A stretch of 64,000 nt of DNA, taken from assembly GCF_963662255.1 (NCBI RefSeq), contig NC_085047.1, positions 54,930,006 through 54,994,005 on the forward strand, in the 5' to 3' direction. The notes under the pieces were generated by a model. The model saw nothing but the letters and a program-made list of their open reading frames with translations, was not told where the DNA came from and did not search any database. How positions within the stretch are numbered: position 1 is the first letter of the stretch; each line of letters begins with the position of its first letter. The DNA comes from Cinclus cinclus (taxonomy: Eukaryota; Chordata; Aves; Passeriformes; Cinclidae). The translations under genes were made by a program, and so were the position numbers. Shown here piece by piece: positions 12,601-23,430 of this stretch.

Positions 12601-13419
12601 CAGCTGGCCTGGCTTCCCCCCTGGACTGCCGCAGGATCTGTTCAGCTCTCGGACACAACCTGACAACCTGCCCACTATGCACCGGGGTTGCTACCTGAAG
12701 CCAAGTGAGGATGCATTGCAGCCCAGCTGAGAGGTGTTTTTTACAGCATGACCCTGAGAGGCTGAGTTTCCTGCTGTGGGATGTCCAAGGGAACATGGGA
12801 TGACAGGAAGAGGCAAAAATCCTGGTGGGATCATGTTGGAGACAGAGAAGCCAAAGCCTTATTGTAGCCTCTTGCATAGTGGGAACAGTCCTAGGGTTGA
12901 AGGGCACCATCAGGAAGCGTCTTGGAGAAAGCTGCTTGAAGTGGTCCAGAACGGAAACAAGAATCCAAATGATCCAGTGTCTGAACCTGCTCCCTGTCCC
13001 ACTTCCATTTACCACTGGAAACATATTCTACCATGGGATTTATGCCTTGGAAGGCTGCAAGGCTTTCTGAAACAAGCAGCTGGATTCTATCACAGCTACC
13101 TCACAACCTGTTGGTTCCTGAGCTCAGGAGGACACAATCCTTCCCAGCTACTGAGGCAACATGGCCTAGAAGCCTGCATTGACTCCTGAAACAGAAAGTG
13201 CTCAGTGAAACTGTCTGGGTGAAGGCTGCAAATAAATGTGTCTCTCTTCTCATGCAGGGAATGAATTCAGTGCTGCTCATTGTCCTGAGCTGGTGTGGAA
13301 ACCCAAGGAATTAAGAAAGATTCAACAAGAAATCTGACAAATTGAGGGAGGATAAATGCATTGGTACCACAGCGTAGCAGTTGGTCCCACAGTGATCTGA
13401 GCAGTTTTTGGCTCAGGAA

Positions 13420-14640
13420 GTCTGGACTCTGTAAATTTGGCAATTTGCACTATGCTGAATCCTGGAAGCTGGGAAAGAATGCCACAGAGAGGATTGCTCT
13501 GTACTCAAATGACACTCGGGCTCAGATGAGAGACAAGTCATTAAACAGAGGCAAGTTTGAGGATTTTTTTTGGGAAGAGTCAACACGGTTTTATAAAAGG
13601 AAATCACACCTCTTAAGTCTATTTGGGGATTTAGAAGGCATCAACAAATAGGTGTAGAGCTAAGAACAGTTTTCCAAAGCCCTTCATCAAAACCTTTACA
13701 GGAAATCCTGCTGTGGTGGTTTGAGAGGTAAGTTTTTGTGAATAAAGGGCTGATTAAATGGCAGGAAACAGAAGGTAGAAATAAATAGCCAGCTCTGACA
13801 GTGGAAGGAGGCTGGCAGTGGAGTCATGCAGGGATTTGTACTCAAGCTTACATTGCTCAGCATGACTTAAACCTGGAAAAGGGGGAGATGACTTTGTGAG
13901 ATGGGAGTTTGTTGAGGTTATTAACCATCCAAGACCACAAAGACGATGAACAACTGAGGAAGCGACAGGAAAAAATCTCACAATAGACAGGAACTGGGCA
14001 ATAAAAAGGTAGATGAAATTCAACAGAGCTAAATCACAAATTAATTACATTTTAAAAATGTCTAATTTTACATACATGAGAGTAAGGTATCAACTGACCT
14101 TTTCTGCTTGGGAATTGGACTTTAGGGCTGTGTAAATATCCATGAAAAGGATAGCTCAGCACTCAGCTGCAGCCAAAGCAGCAAGTTCCATTACTAGGAG
14201 AGAAACAGAGAATAAAATGGCAAACACCTTCAAGCTATTCTGTACATTTATATAGTGCATCTAATCTCCAAAAACCATATGCATTTATGGACCCTCTAGT
14301 TGAAAAATCACACAGCACAGAAAAGGAACAGAGAGGTAACAAGAACAAACAAAAGCATGGAATGTTTTTCCTATGAAGAATGAGTTCCTGGGTTAAGACT
14401 TCTCAGCTTGATAGGAAAAACAGTAATCTGATTTCTGCAGTAGTTAACACATGTACTGTTTGAAATTGCTTCTTAAGCCCTTTGTGAGGTGGGACTGTCT
14501 GCCCAACACCTGGGTAGCTCCACTCTCTTAGGCAGATGGGATGCTGAGGCAAAGCTCAGGCTGGTGAACCTGAAAATCACTTTTGGAAGACCTCAGCAAT
14601 CTCAGGATATAAAACCAGATGATTTAGAGATATGATGAGG
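13420..14640 (+). mobile_element. Ancient CR1/L3-like LINE remnant
   Basis: The segment 13576-13625 (CAACACGGTTTTATAAAAGG followed by a serine/threonine codon run) matches the RT block QHGF-KG-S. Later pieces match the product of the (G)VPQG region (about 13815-13835), GDD (about 13885) and a KFNRAK-type block (about 14015-14030). The stretch 14095-14215 resembles the following CR1/L3 segment (WTLGL, then a Q-A/AAKAA-like stretch). Divergence is much higher than in the copies at 15 kb and 19 kb, so this is an older insertion. The boundaries are approximate. Confidence 0.55.
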
Positions 14641-14759
14641 CAGCTGGGTCCAAAGCTCTCATGGCTGGACACAGGTTCTTTATGGAAGGGTAGAAGATGG
14701 TGATGAGGTTTGTGCTCTAGGCAACTTGGTGGCATGAATTCATGCATGTTTGTGAGAGA

Positions 14760-15935
14760 GCAGATGGTGAGAAATTCAAGAGCTTATGGGTCAGGAGAAA
14801 TAACAAAAGGGATATTGTTGTGGGCATCTCCCACAACCCATTCAATCAAGAAGGAAAGACAGATAGAACCATCTTTAAACAACTCAGGAATTATTCAGGA
14901 CAGACTAGAGAAATTCCTGTCTTCTGTAAGTGGAAGAATCTGTTGATTGGGAAAACCTCTGCCTTCAGTCACAAGGTTGTCACTTACAAGATGTTCTGTT
15001 AGCTCTGCATGCGTCTGCACCTAGCAAAGTTTAGAGGAGAAAATTATGATCACACTACAGACTGAGTCAGGGATGCAGAAAGCTGTATATACACAAGTCC
15101 ACGGGGCTGGATGGACTACCAGTGACACAGCAACAGAAACTGGCCAATGTGATGGCCACGACTGATACACTGAAGGGCAGGGCTACAGGGCTCTCACTGA
15201 CAGAAACCTTCACTGGCTGGAGAAAGGTGCCAGTCAGAACCTCACCAAGTTTAATAAATGCAAATGCAAGCCCTGCACCTGGCATGGACTAACCAGCATA
15301 GAAGGAAGTATCTCCTGGCTAGGGAGCAGCTCTGAAGAAAGAGACTTTGCAGTCCCAGTAAAGAGAATGCTGAACATGATTAAGCAGGGCAGTGTTGCAG
15401 TGATAAGGCCAACAGGATACTGGGTAGTTTAAGCAAGGGAGCTGCCATCAGGTTGACAGAAATTCTTCTTCCTGCCAGCTGAGCACTCATCATCCACATC
15501 CATACATCTGTGTGGAGTTCTGGGATCTCAGCACAAGAATGGTATTGACAAACCTGAGAGAATTCAGAGGGTCAGGGAATGAGAAGACCATGGCTGCAGG
15601 AGCAACTGCAGTCTTCCAGCACCTAAAACAGGATTACAGAGAAGACAGAGCCTGGATTTCTCAAAGGTGCTCAGTGAAACAAGAGGGAAAGATCACAATT
15701 TTGGACACGGGAAATTCTCACTGCAGATTAGGAAGCAATTCTTCACCATTACAGGGGGCAAGCACTGGCACACATTGCCCAGAGACATTGTGAAATTGCC
15801 ACCTTTGGATACTTCAAATCCGACCAGACAAGGTCCTGAACAACTTGATTGAACTCCAAAGCCCAAGGCTTGAGCAGCTTTGTACCTGCTTTCAGCAAAT
15901 GCTTTGGACTAGGTGACCTCCAGAAGCCAGATATT
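14760..15935 (+). mobile_element. Degraded CR1 LINE copy with internal deletion
   Basis: The start matches the CR1 endonuclease/RT linker: an ATTGTTGTGGGCATCTCCCA-like block at 14812-14832 followed by a NQEGK-type stretch. An ACAAGTCCACGGGGCTGGAT block (about 15094) matches the KS-G-DG start of the RT. The sequence then jumps to the late RT segment (KFNKCKCKPCTWHG-like, about 15245-15290), so most of the central RT is missing. The end near 15905-15925 matches the CR1 tail (TTGGACTAGGTGACCTCCAG). It is non-functional. Together with the neighbour at 13.4-14.7 kb it makes a roughly 2.5-kb LINE-derived block. Confidence 0.75.
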
Positions 15936-18104
15936 TCTAAAGCTCTGTAAGTGCCATAAAAATATATATACAAACCTCACAATGTTAAACCATAAAACCA
16001 TAAAAACCAAACAAAGCCAAACCTACACAGCTTTGCATATACAATGCAGTGCTGACATGCAGATGTGTCCCATGGGGGGAATAAAGAAATGCTTAATAGG
16101 TAACACCACACACCGATGAAAATCAGAGGAAAGGATGATTATGAAGACCAATGTACATCAAACAAACCCAGATGGGATTTAAGCATGCAAGATTACCAAT
16201 ATGTGCCACAGCTCCTATTTTATCATTCAGCTTTACTAGAGCAAATGATTTACAACATCACTGTGAGAATCAAAAGACCCAGTCTACAGAGGCAAAACTG
16301 AGTCCAACAAAAAATATTTTTGCTGTGTTTATTTTGTAATTATCCCATCAACACACACCACCAAAAGCTGTATAGCTTGTGGCACTGCAGTCATCTTGGA
16401 AGCCTAGTTAAAACACTCTGTAAGTCTGCAATGCATCATAAATGAACATGCAGAAGGTTATGTATAACTGACTTTTCATCATTTTATTTCACAGAAGCAG
16501 TGCATTCTGGGGTGAGGAGAGAAAATTCAGAAAAAAACTGCAGTTCTCAAAATACACTGTTGATACTTTAACCTAATCAATAATCAAATGCCATGAAACT
16601 TGGGCATATTCAAGTCTCTGAAGAGATGAGCCCTTTCTCATAATAATGGAAAGAGAATTAATGAAGCCTACCTTCAGTGAAACATGCTTCATGTCTTCTT
16701 TTTTTTTATAGATAGAAAGTTTTCTGTACATTATCACCTCTGTTTTTCCTGACAGTAGGACACTCAGTTTTTTACAAGACTTGGTTACAAGCGCCATCAA
16801 TGCAAACGATTACAACTTTAATCTCTAGTTAGGTATCAGTAAACAGACAGAGACAGAACTAGTGGGGACAGTACAAATGCAAAGTCTGTGGACACTCATT
16901 TAGCTCTCTTCCCATCAGGATTACTGCGGCAAAATCTGGAACTGAGATGCTTCTGGAGCTGCTGGTTAATAACACACAAACCTCATGACTGATACTCGAG
17001 CTGTCCTGTGCTTCCCTGTGCATCTCCACTGCCAGTGCTTCCTGCCACAGCAGGTGATGATCCCCAGATGTCATGGACTCCTTTTAGAGGCATGCCTTAG
17101 CAGAGAGATGGTTCAGAGCCTCCTCTTCAATAAAAACCCAAATCAGCTTTTGTCAGGAGTTTCAGTGTTGGCATGATGCCAGGATCAGACAGCTACATCA
17201 GCTCAAGCAAGGTTTTCATTTCATGTCCAGATCGAATGTTACCTGTATTATTAATATATTGTGAAAATATCATGATTGTGGACAGAAAATGATGAAGCAT
17301 AAATTTAAACCCATGGATGCTGACTGTCCTAGGTATCACTGTTTGTATGGTGAAATGCAAGCTGATGGAAAAAGGGGCTAGTCTGACTTCACAGTATTTT
17401 ATATATATTTTGGCAGGGTACAAACAATAACATGGGAATACAACTTTAGATAAATTCACGTTCACGTGTTCTGGGGGGGGTTTTGATCTAAAGGTCACAA
17501 CAGTCAGAGGAAAGACTGTGTGAGGTCTGAAGGAGCACAGAGCAGGTAAACACACACACCATGACAAATTCTTCATTAGTGCTATTTTTGGTCCCAGAAA
17601 GAGAAGAGTTTACCCAAAACTGCAGTAAGCCTAAACTGTTTTAGAGGGCAGGAGAAGACTGATAATCTTCTGTGCTCTTTACCTTGAATAGACTTTTCTG
17701 TTTATTCATTGTGTTAGCGCAAAAGACAAAGTCTACCCGTGGTAAATGCCATGACAGCATATCAGAGAGAGGAGACTTGGACTTCAGTCTGTTGCCTTTT
17801 TTCCTGTGTGAAGAAAACAACAGCAAAAGGAAAAAGCATTGACTATCCCTCTGGCCTCTTCTGGACTCGGGCTGCAGGTTCCTCCCCTAAAAACCTGTAC
17901 TAATTTTCCTCTAGACTTTCTTCCAGAATAGTTTGTAAAAACCATGCACTTACCTAAACAGGCCAGGGGAGCTGTTTCACTTTTTGTAACTATTGTTTAC
18001 AGTATGTGCGTGCTTTTTCACCTTTTTTTCCCCCTCCAAAGCAGAAATTCTTTTGATTAAAATTACCTGGTAATGCAGCAAGTATCTTTCTTTGAAAATG
18101 AGTT

Positions 18105-18110
18105 TTTATT
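18105..18110 (-). terminator. FAM124A: Candidate FAM124A poly(A) signal (AATAAA, distal 2)
   Basis: This is the second canonical AATAAA on the minus strand, about 3.2 kb past the stop codon. It implies a 3' UTR of a length common for vertebrate genes. Only cDNA or 3'-end data can choose between it and the more proximal candidates. Confidence 0.25.
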
Positions 18111-18586
18111 CCACACACCACAATGCCATCATGGTAAGTCTTCAGCATTTACACCTGTGTATAAGTTACACCCAGCATTATACATACATCTTTTAACATG
18201 GTCATTTCCCCAGTGGCTTGACCAGAGTTGTGATCAGTGACACTTGTCAGCCAAAAATGTAACTTCTCAGAACAAGCATTATAAAATATGTTTATATGAC
18301 TTAAATCCTGGTGGAGGTACTTAGCTGTCATAGTAGCATCTTTTCACTTACTTTTTTTTTTAAACACCAATTAAATTAGAGCAAAACAGGTTATCAAAAA
18401 TGCATATTTCAAAAACATCTTCCAAAAGCCAGAAAATTTGACTTGTTTTCCCTTTGGGGAGAGGTATTCAAGAAGAAAAAGTTTTATCCAGAAAGGAGTA
18501 TGCTTGAACTGGAAATACAAAGAATAAGTTTCTGCATTAATTATTTTTAACAGAAAAATAACTCCTTAAAAAGCAGGGAGCTGTCT

Positions 18587-18592
18587 TTTATT
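18587..18592 (-). terminator. FAM124A: Candidate FAM124A poly(A) signal (AATAAA, distal 1)
   Basis: This is the first canonical AATAAA on the minus strand downstream of the FAM124A stop codon, 2.7 kb away. Use of it would place the antisense of a degraded CR1 copy (18.9-20.7 kb) inside the 3' UTR. Its context is A-rich with no obvious GU-rich element, so support is weak. Confidence 0.25.
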
Positions 18593-18904
18593 TGAGTCTA
18601 ATGGTGTAGAAATATATAAAAATGCTGTGTTATCTTCCTTGGTTTGTATTCCAAAAAGTTAAGCTGCATTGCCTGAGTTAGAAGTAGCAAACACGGGTTA
18701 CTCAGGTTATTGCTGTCTGTACAAGTGGTTCAGACAACTGTCACAGGGCTCCCTTCTATCTTGAGAGGAGGGGCTTTCTGGGTGAGGGGGCTGAAAATAC
18801 TCTCTAAGGTTTCCCTTTTGGCACTTCCTGCATTTGGTCTGTCAAAGTGGGAGGTACTGTGGAACTTCCTCTTCCCTGGGGAAGGAGTGACACTTCTTGC
18901 AAAG

Positions 18905-20690
18905 AAGTTTCTATAAATACATTGGCAGCAAAAGGAAGGCTAAGGAGTCTCCATTCTTTGCTGGATGCACAGGGTGGCAGAGCGTCAAGGGATGAGGAAA
19001 ATGCTGAGTTACCTCATGCCTTTTTTGCCTCGGTATTTAACACCAAAGCCAGCTGCTCCCAGGAAACTCAGCAATGGCAGCTGGAAGTTAGGGATGAGGT
19101 GCTGAGTGAAGTCCCCATAATCCATGAGGAAAGGGTATGACCTTCTGTCCCAGTTAGACACACACCTATGTGTCCTGATGTTATGCACCTGAGAGTATTG
19201 AGGGAGCTGGCAAAAGATCTTATGAAACCCCCTTTCAACCCTTTTCCAGCAGTTTTGGTTTACCAGAGAAGTCCCAGTTGACAGGAAATTAGCAAATGTA
19301 ATGCCCATCTGCAAGAAGGGTTGGAAGGATGATCTGAGGATAGTCAGGTCAGGCCTATCAGCCTGACCTCACTACTGGGGAAAGTCATGGAGCAGGTCAT
19401 CCTGAGTGCCATCACATGGCATGTGCAGGACAGCCAAGGGCTCAGGCCCAGCCAGCATGGGTTCATGAAAAGCAGGTCCTGCTTGACCAACCTGATCTCC
19501 TTCTATGACAATGTGATCCACTTAGCAGGAGAAGGAAAGTCTGTGGATGTTTTATATCCAGACTTTAGGAAAGCATTGAAACTGACTCCCACAGCAGTGT
19601 CCTGGAGAAACTGTCTGCTCATGGCTTGGATGGGTAGACTCCTTTTAAAATAAAACTGGCTGGATAGTCAGGCCCAGAGAGTGGTGGTGAACGGAATTAA
19701 ATCCAGTTAGTTTCTGGTGACTGGTGGTATTCCCCAGGGTTCAGCACTGGTGCTGGTTCTATTTCACATCTTCATTGATGATTTGGATGAGTGGATTGAG
19801 TGTATCCTCAGTAAGTTCACAGATGACACCAAGTTGATGGGAGTATTGATCTTCTTGCTAGAGGGCAGGAATGCTCTCCAGAGGGATTATGACAGACTGG
19901 ATTGATGGGCTGAGGACAGTCTTATGGAGTTCAGTAAGGTGAACCAAGTGCTGGGTCCTGTACTTGAGTCAAAACAATCCCATGCATTACTACAGGCTGG
20001 GGGAAGAGTGGCTGGATAAGGACCTGGGTTTGCTGGTCGAAAGCCAGCTGAACACGAGCCAGCAGTGTGCCCAGGTGGCCAAGAAGGCCAATGACATCCT
20101 GGCCTGTATCAGGAATAGAGTGGCCAGTAGGACCAGGGCAGAGATTGACCCCTGTACTCACCACTGGTGAAAGCTGCACCTTGAATCCTGTGTTCAGTTT
20201 TGGGCCCCTCAATTCAGGAAGGACATTCAGGTGTTGGAGCATGTCCGGAAAAGGGCAATGGAGCTGGTGAAGCTTCTGGAACAGAAGTCTGATAAGGAAC
20301 AGCTGAGAAAGCTGGGATTGCTTAGTTTGGAGGAAAGGAGGCTCAGGGGTTACCTCACTGATCTCTACAGCTACCAGAAAAGAGGTTGCACTGAAGTGGG
20401 GGTTGGTCTCTTCTGCCATATCTTGAATGAAAGGAGGAGAGGTAACAGCCTTAACTTGCACCAGGGGAGGGTCAGATTAGATATTAGAAAAAAACTACTC
20501 ACTGAAAGGGTCATCAGACCTTAGAATAAATTGTCCAGGGAATTGGTGGGGTCAGTCACTGGAAGTCTTCCAGAGGTATCAGGATGTGGCACTTGGGGAT
20601 ATGGTTTAGGGGTGATTATGGTAGTGCTAGGTTGTCACTTGGACTTAGATGATCTTGAAGACCTCTTCCAAAGTGGATGTTTGTGTGATT
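18905..20690 (+). mobile_element. Degraded CR1 LINE copy, reverse-transcriptase region to 3' end
   Basis: This is about 1.8 kb of an avian CR1-type LINE. Broken plus-strand frames carry CR1 reverse-transcriptase signatures in order: QHGFMKSRSCLTNLISFYD at about 19450-19510 (the QHGF-K-SCLTNL block), a [19 protein letters not shown] block at about 19725-19780, and FTDDTKLMG (the F-DDTKL catalytic-site block) at about 19818-19845. [15 protein letters not shown] and a [11 protein letters not shown] segment follow at about 20000-20090. The element ends with the typical CR1 tail, TTGGACTTAGATGATCTTGAAGACC-like, near 20640-20670. Many frameshifts and stops show that it is inactive. It lies in the 3' flank, or possibly the 3' UTR in antisense, of FAM124A. 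Confidence 0.9.
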
Positions 20691-21276
20691 CTGCCTCCCT
20701 TACCATTGCCAGCTCTCAAAGGTTGGAAGGAAAGTGCTTCCTCACAAGAAACTTCTTGCCTGCCCCTACTGGAGCTGTGCTGCTGGGACCTGCTGTGCTT
20801 ACAGCTGCCTTTGGGACCTTGTAAAGGGAAATAACACCCCTTTCTTTACCCATCTTTCTTGACTTAAGGGAATTTCTCAGAAAAGTTAAAGCTGTTTGGT
20901 TTCACAAATTAGTCCTCATTTTTTTGCCAAATTAAAATGGAATACTATGTGCCTCTTCTGGCATTTCCTTCACCACCAGTCCTAGGGCTGGTTAGAAAAC
21001 ATCCACCCTGGGCTCCCGTGGAAAAGCCTCTGTGCTGATCATACTCTCCAGTACAAAGATAGGGGGTGCAATCTCAGACTTTTTACTCAGACTCTTGACT
21101 GTGCCCAGTTTGGGAATGCCAGTCTCGGAGGGCTCTGAGTAGTTCCTTCAAATATTTAATACACTTCTGTATCACCTTCTCCTCAGCAAGGAACCTTCTG
21201 TAAGCTCAGGGTGGACCCACTGCTGTCATTCACAAGTAGAATGTGTTTCCTCTGGAAGGTGTAAGATAGAGACACT
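20691..21276 (-). other. FAM124A: Proximal 3' UTR of FAM124A
   Basis: Sequence immediately after the FAM124A stop codon, up to the edge of the CR1 copy. It contains ATTAAA at 21160-21155. A short plus-strand open frame at 20531-20824 overlaps the CR1 tail and is not a gene. Confidence 0.5.
21155..21160 (-). terminator. FAM124A: Candidate FAM124A poly(A) signal (ATTAAA, proximal)
   Basis: ATTAAA reads on the minus strand about 117 nt after the FAM124A stop codon. It is the commonest variant hexamer and would give a very short 3' UTR. No canonical AATAAA occurs on this strand before 18592, so either this site or a much longer UTR is used. Confidence 0.3.
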
Positions 21277-22074
21277 TCAGATATAAAATTCTTCTTCATT
21301 AACTGGTGAAGCTGGGCAAACACGATCATCCAGGGAACAGGGAGCTGCTCTCAAGGGCCCTTTGTGCTGCTCGGAGAGAGAAGCTGACATGAAAGAGGTG
21401 GAAGACCATTCTGAAAGAGAAGGCAGTGAACCATCAACTGATTCGAAAGTATTGCACATGGCTGATACAGGCCTTCCACTGGTGGCTGCCTGTTTAGCCC
21501 CACTGACAGTTTGTTTCTGTGATGGAAGAGAGTCTTCCAACTCATTGCAAAATCCATTAAGGGCAGAGTATGCAGAAACCACAGACAGGTCTGAGAAGGA
21601 CAGCTTCATCCCTGTGTCCACATCAGTCTCTTGGGCATCCTCCAAGTCATCAACGTTAAGCTTGGGGCTGCATTTCCATGTTTTTAACCTGGTTGCAGGT
21701 GTTCCAGTGTTTAAAAACTGAAATGGTTCACTGAAATGAAATGTTTCTGATGCTGTAGAGGAGTTCACTGTGGGCAAGCAGAACAGAGACTTGCTTCGTT
21801 GAAATGACCAAGAAATTCTGGAGGCACTCCTGGATCTGCCTGTGAAGTCTCCTTGATCACCATGTCTCAAGTCCTGCTGGGAGAAACCAAGATAATGACC
21901 AAGGCCATTCGTGTGCTGTATCTTTTTCTGACCCGTTTCTTGTGGCTGTTCAGAGACAGATCGGTAGCTCTGAGGAAGAAAGGCTGGCAGAGTGGTGAAA
22001 TGGGAATCTGTTGACACAGATGGATATGGCTGCTTGTTCTGCTTTGCAGACTTCCTGCACCAACTGTGTGCTTG
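21277..22074 (-). CDS. FAM124A: FAM124A coding exon 4 (C-terminal tail and stop)
   Basis: This is the last coding exon, with 265 codons plus TGA at 21279-21277. The acceptor is a long pyrimidine tract ending AACTGCAG|CAAGCA (first exon base 22074, phase 0). It encodes residues 278-542, a Ser/Gln/Thr-rich and probably disordered tail. The strongest conserved island is ISWSFQRSKSLFCLPT (364-379), which is shared with human FAM124A (from memory) and contains an RSKS phosphorylation-like motif. An acidic DDLEDAQETDVD (419-430) and a Ser-rich stretch (488-511) follow. The protein ends in EEEFYI, a hydrophobic-x-hydrophobic C-terminus compatible with a class II PDZ ligand (inference). The total of 542 aa compares well with about 546 in human. 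An AG at about 22055 could act as a minor alternative acceptor, but nothing indicates its use. Confidence 0.96.
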   Translation of the reverse strand, partial: QAHSWCRKSAKQNKQPYPSVSTDSHFTTLPAFLPQSYRSVSEQPQETGQKKIQHTNGLGHYLGFSQQDLRHGDQGDFTGRSRSASRISWSFQRSKSLFCLPTVNSSTASETFHFSEPFQFLNTGTPATRLKTWKCSPKLNVDDLEDAQETDVDTGMKLSFSDLSVVSAYSALNGFCNELEDSLPSQKQTVSGAKQAATSGRPVSAMCNTFESVDGSLPSLSEWSSTSFMSASLSEQHKGPLRAAPCSLDDRVCPASPVNEEEFYI

Positions 22075-22974
22075 CTGCAGTTGGGAGAGGGAGAGAAGAA
22101 GATCACATTAATACAGAATTGGCAGTTTCACAACCCTAAGTCTCCATTGCTGAGTTGTTGCTGCAAATAATTATGAAGCAGACTTCAGTCAGTATGCTTG
22201 CAGCAAATGTTTTACTGCAATAACAAAGACGACCCACCCTGCCAAAATCCCAAATATTTACATAAGGAGCCTCAAGACAACAAGAATAAATGGTAGAGAA
22301 GCCTTGCCTTGTGGGCTGAATTACACTAGTTTGAATTTCTCGCTTCTTACTGACTTACTCAGATTATTCATAGTCTGTCTTCCAACATTACTACATTAGT
22401 GGACAGCTTAAGAAAAAAATAAAGAAATGGAAGTATATTATATAATTATAATATCTTATTTCTTCCTTACCTTTTTTTTTTGTTTTGTCCTCCTTTAAAA
22501 CATCAGAAAGCCTTCCGCAAGCTTCTCACTGGGGATTTACTACTTCTTTCAAGTCTTCCACATTTTCTGTCTTACCTAGTTAGCTCTATTAACTAGCTCA
22601 CAGCGACATTACAGACACACATTCAGTTTGCTTGTAGACACCTAGACTGAAGACTCAGACTCATGGTTATGATCCAAATCTGGACCTGAATCTCAGTGCC
22701 AGGGCAGGATTCAGTTGCCTAGCCATCATTTGAACTTAAGCATTTGAATGGGAAGAGCAGCTGTGACAAATGATGAGTTAACATGAGCAGGACCCAGGTG
22801 GCTTTCCTATGGGACTATACACTGATGTCTGTGTAACTGAACTGTTTTTGAGCAATTGTAAGGTTTTTCACCTTCCCCCTTATTTCAGTGAGGCTTTTAG
22901 AAATTAGCCTTTCAAGAAGTTTAATTTAAAGTCTTCTAAATGGAATTTCTCATGTAATAAAAACACTTGATCTC

Positions 22975-23430
22975 TGCTCCAAAAGGGACAGGAACAAATT
23001 GGACAAAGTGAAAGATCATGCTCGTGAGAATAAACAATAATCTCAGCTATGGGACTTGTCAGTTGGAAGCAGGAGAGGAGAAAGACCTGGATATCCTGAT
23101 CTCTTTCTGCTATTAAAGGAACAAGGCTGTGACAACAAAGTATTGGGCAGTCTCAAGTGAGTTGAAAAACCACTGCAAACAACACTGTTATGGCCTCATC
23201 TGGAATATTGCACATGATTCCAGTAATCACACCTATGTGAAAAAGAATAAATTTGAACAGAAAAAGATGGAGCCACAGGGAAAAAAATATAATAAGATGA
23301 ACTATCCATTAAAAAATGGAACCACAAACTAATAAAAGGTTTCTAATAACAATAGAAGGAGAAGAATCTTCTGGGGTGAGTAATGGATAAAGACAGAGCT
23401 TGTTCATTTTACCAAACAGATTATATGACA
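22975..23430 (+). mobile_element. FAM124A: CR1/L3-like LINE 3' remnant in FAM124A intron 3
   Basis: A segment at about 23190-23230 (TCATCTGGAATATTGCACATG) matches the late CR1/L3 stretch encoding a HLEYCT/WNIAH-type peptide. It is preceded by an EEKDLDIL-like block (about 23080-23100) and followed by an EQKKMEPQGKK-like block. It is strongly decayed and truncated at both ends, and it is oriented antisense to FAM124A. The family assignment within CR1/L3 is uncertain. Confidence 0.5.

Larger units (their letters stand above)
12141..13419. other. Intergenic sequence
   Basis: It holds the A-rich and CA tracts listed separately. The rest (12600-13419) is open in short frames only, without recognisable similarity. 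Confidence 0.6.
15936..18904. other. Intergenic sequence or distal FAM124A 3' UTR
   Basis: AT-rich with no recognisable coding sequence. It contains the two minus-strand AATAAA candidates at 18592-18587 and 18110-18105. If the distal signal is used, the part right of about 18090 belongs to the FAM124A 3' UTR. Confidence 0.5.

Noticed and set aside
12260..13024. 254-codon minus-strand open frame with Cys-Val and Phe runs
   Set aside because: It reads through the CA microsatellite and the poly-A tract. The remainder shows no similarity to a known protein.
19931..20461. 176-codon minus-strand open frame at 19.9-20.5 kb
   Set aside because: It is antisense to the CR1 reverse-transcriptase remnant and is not a gene.
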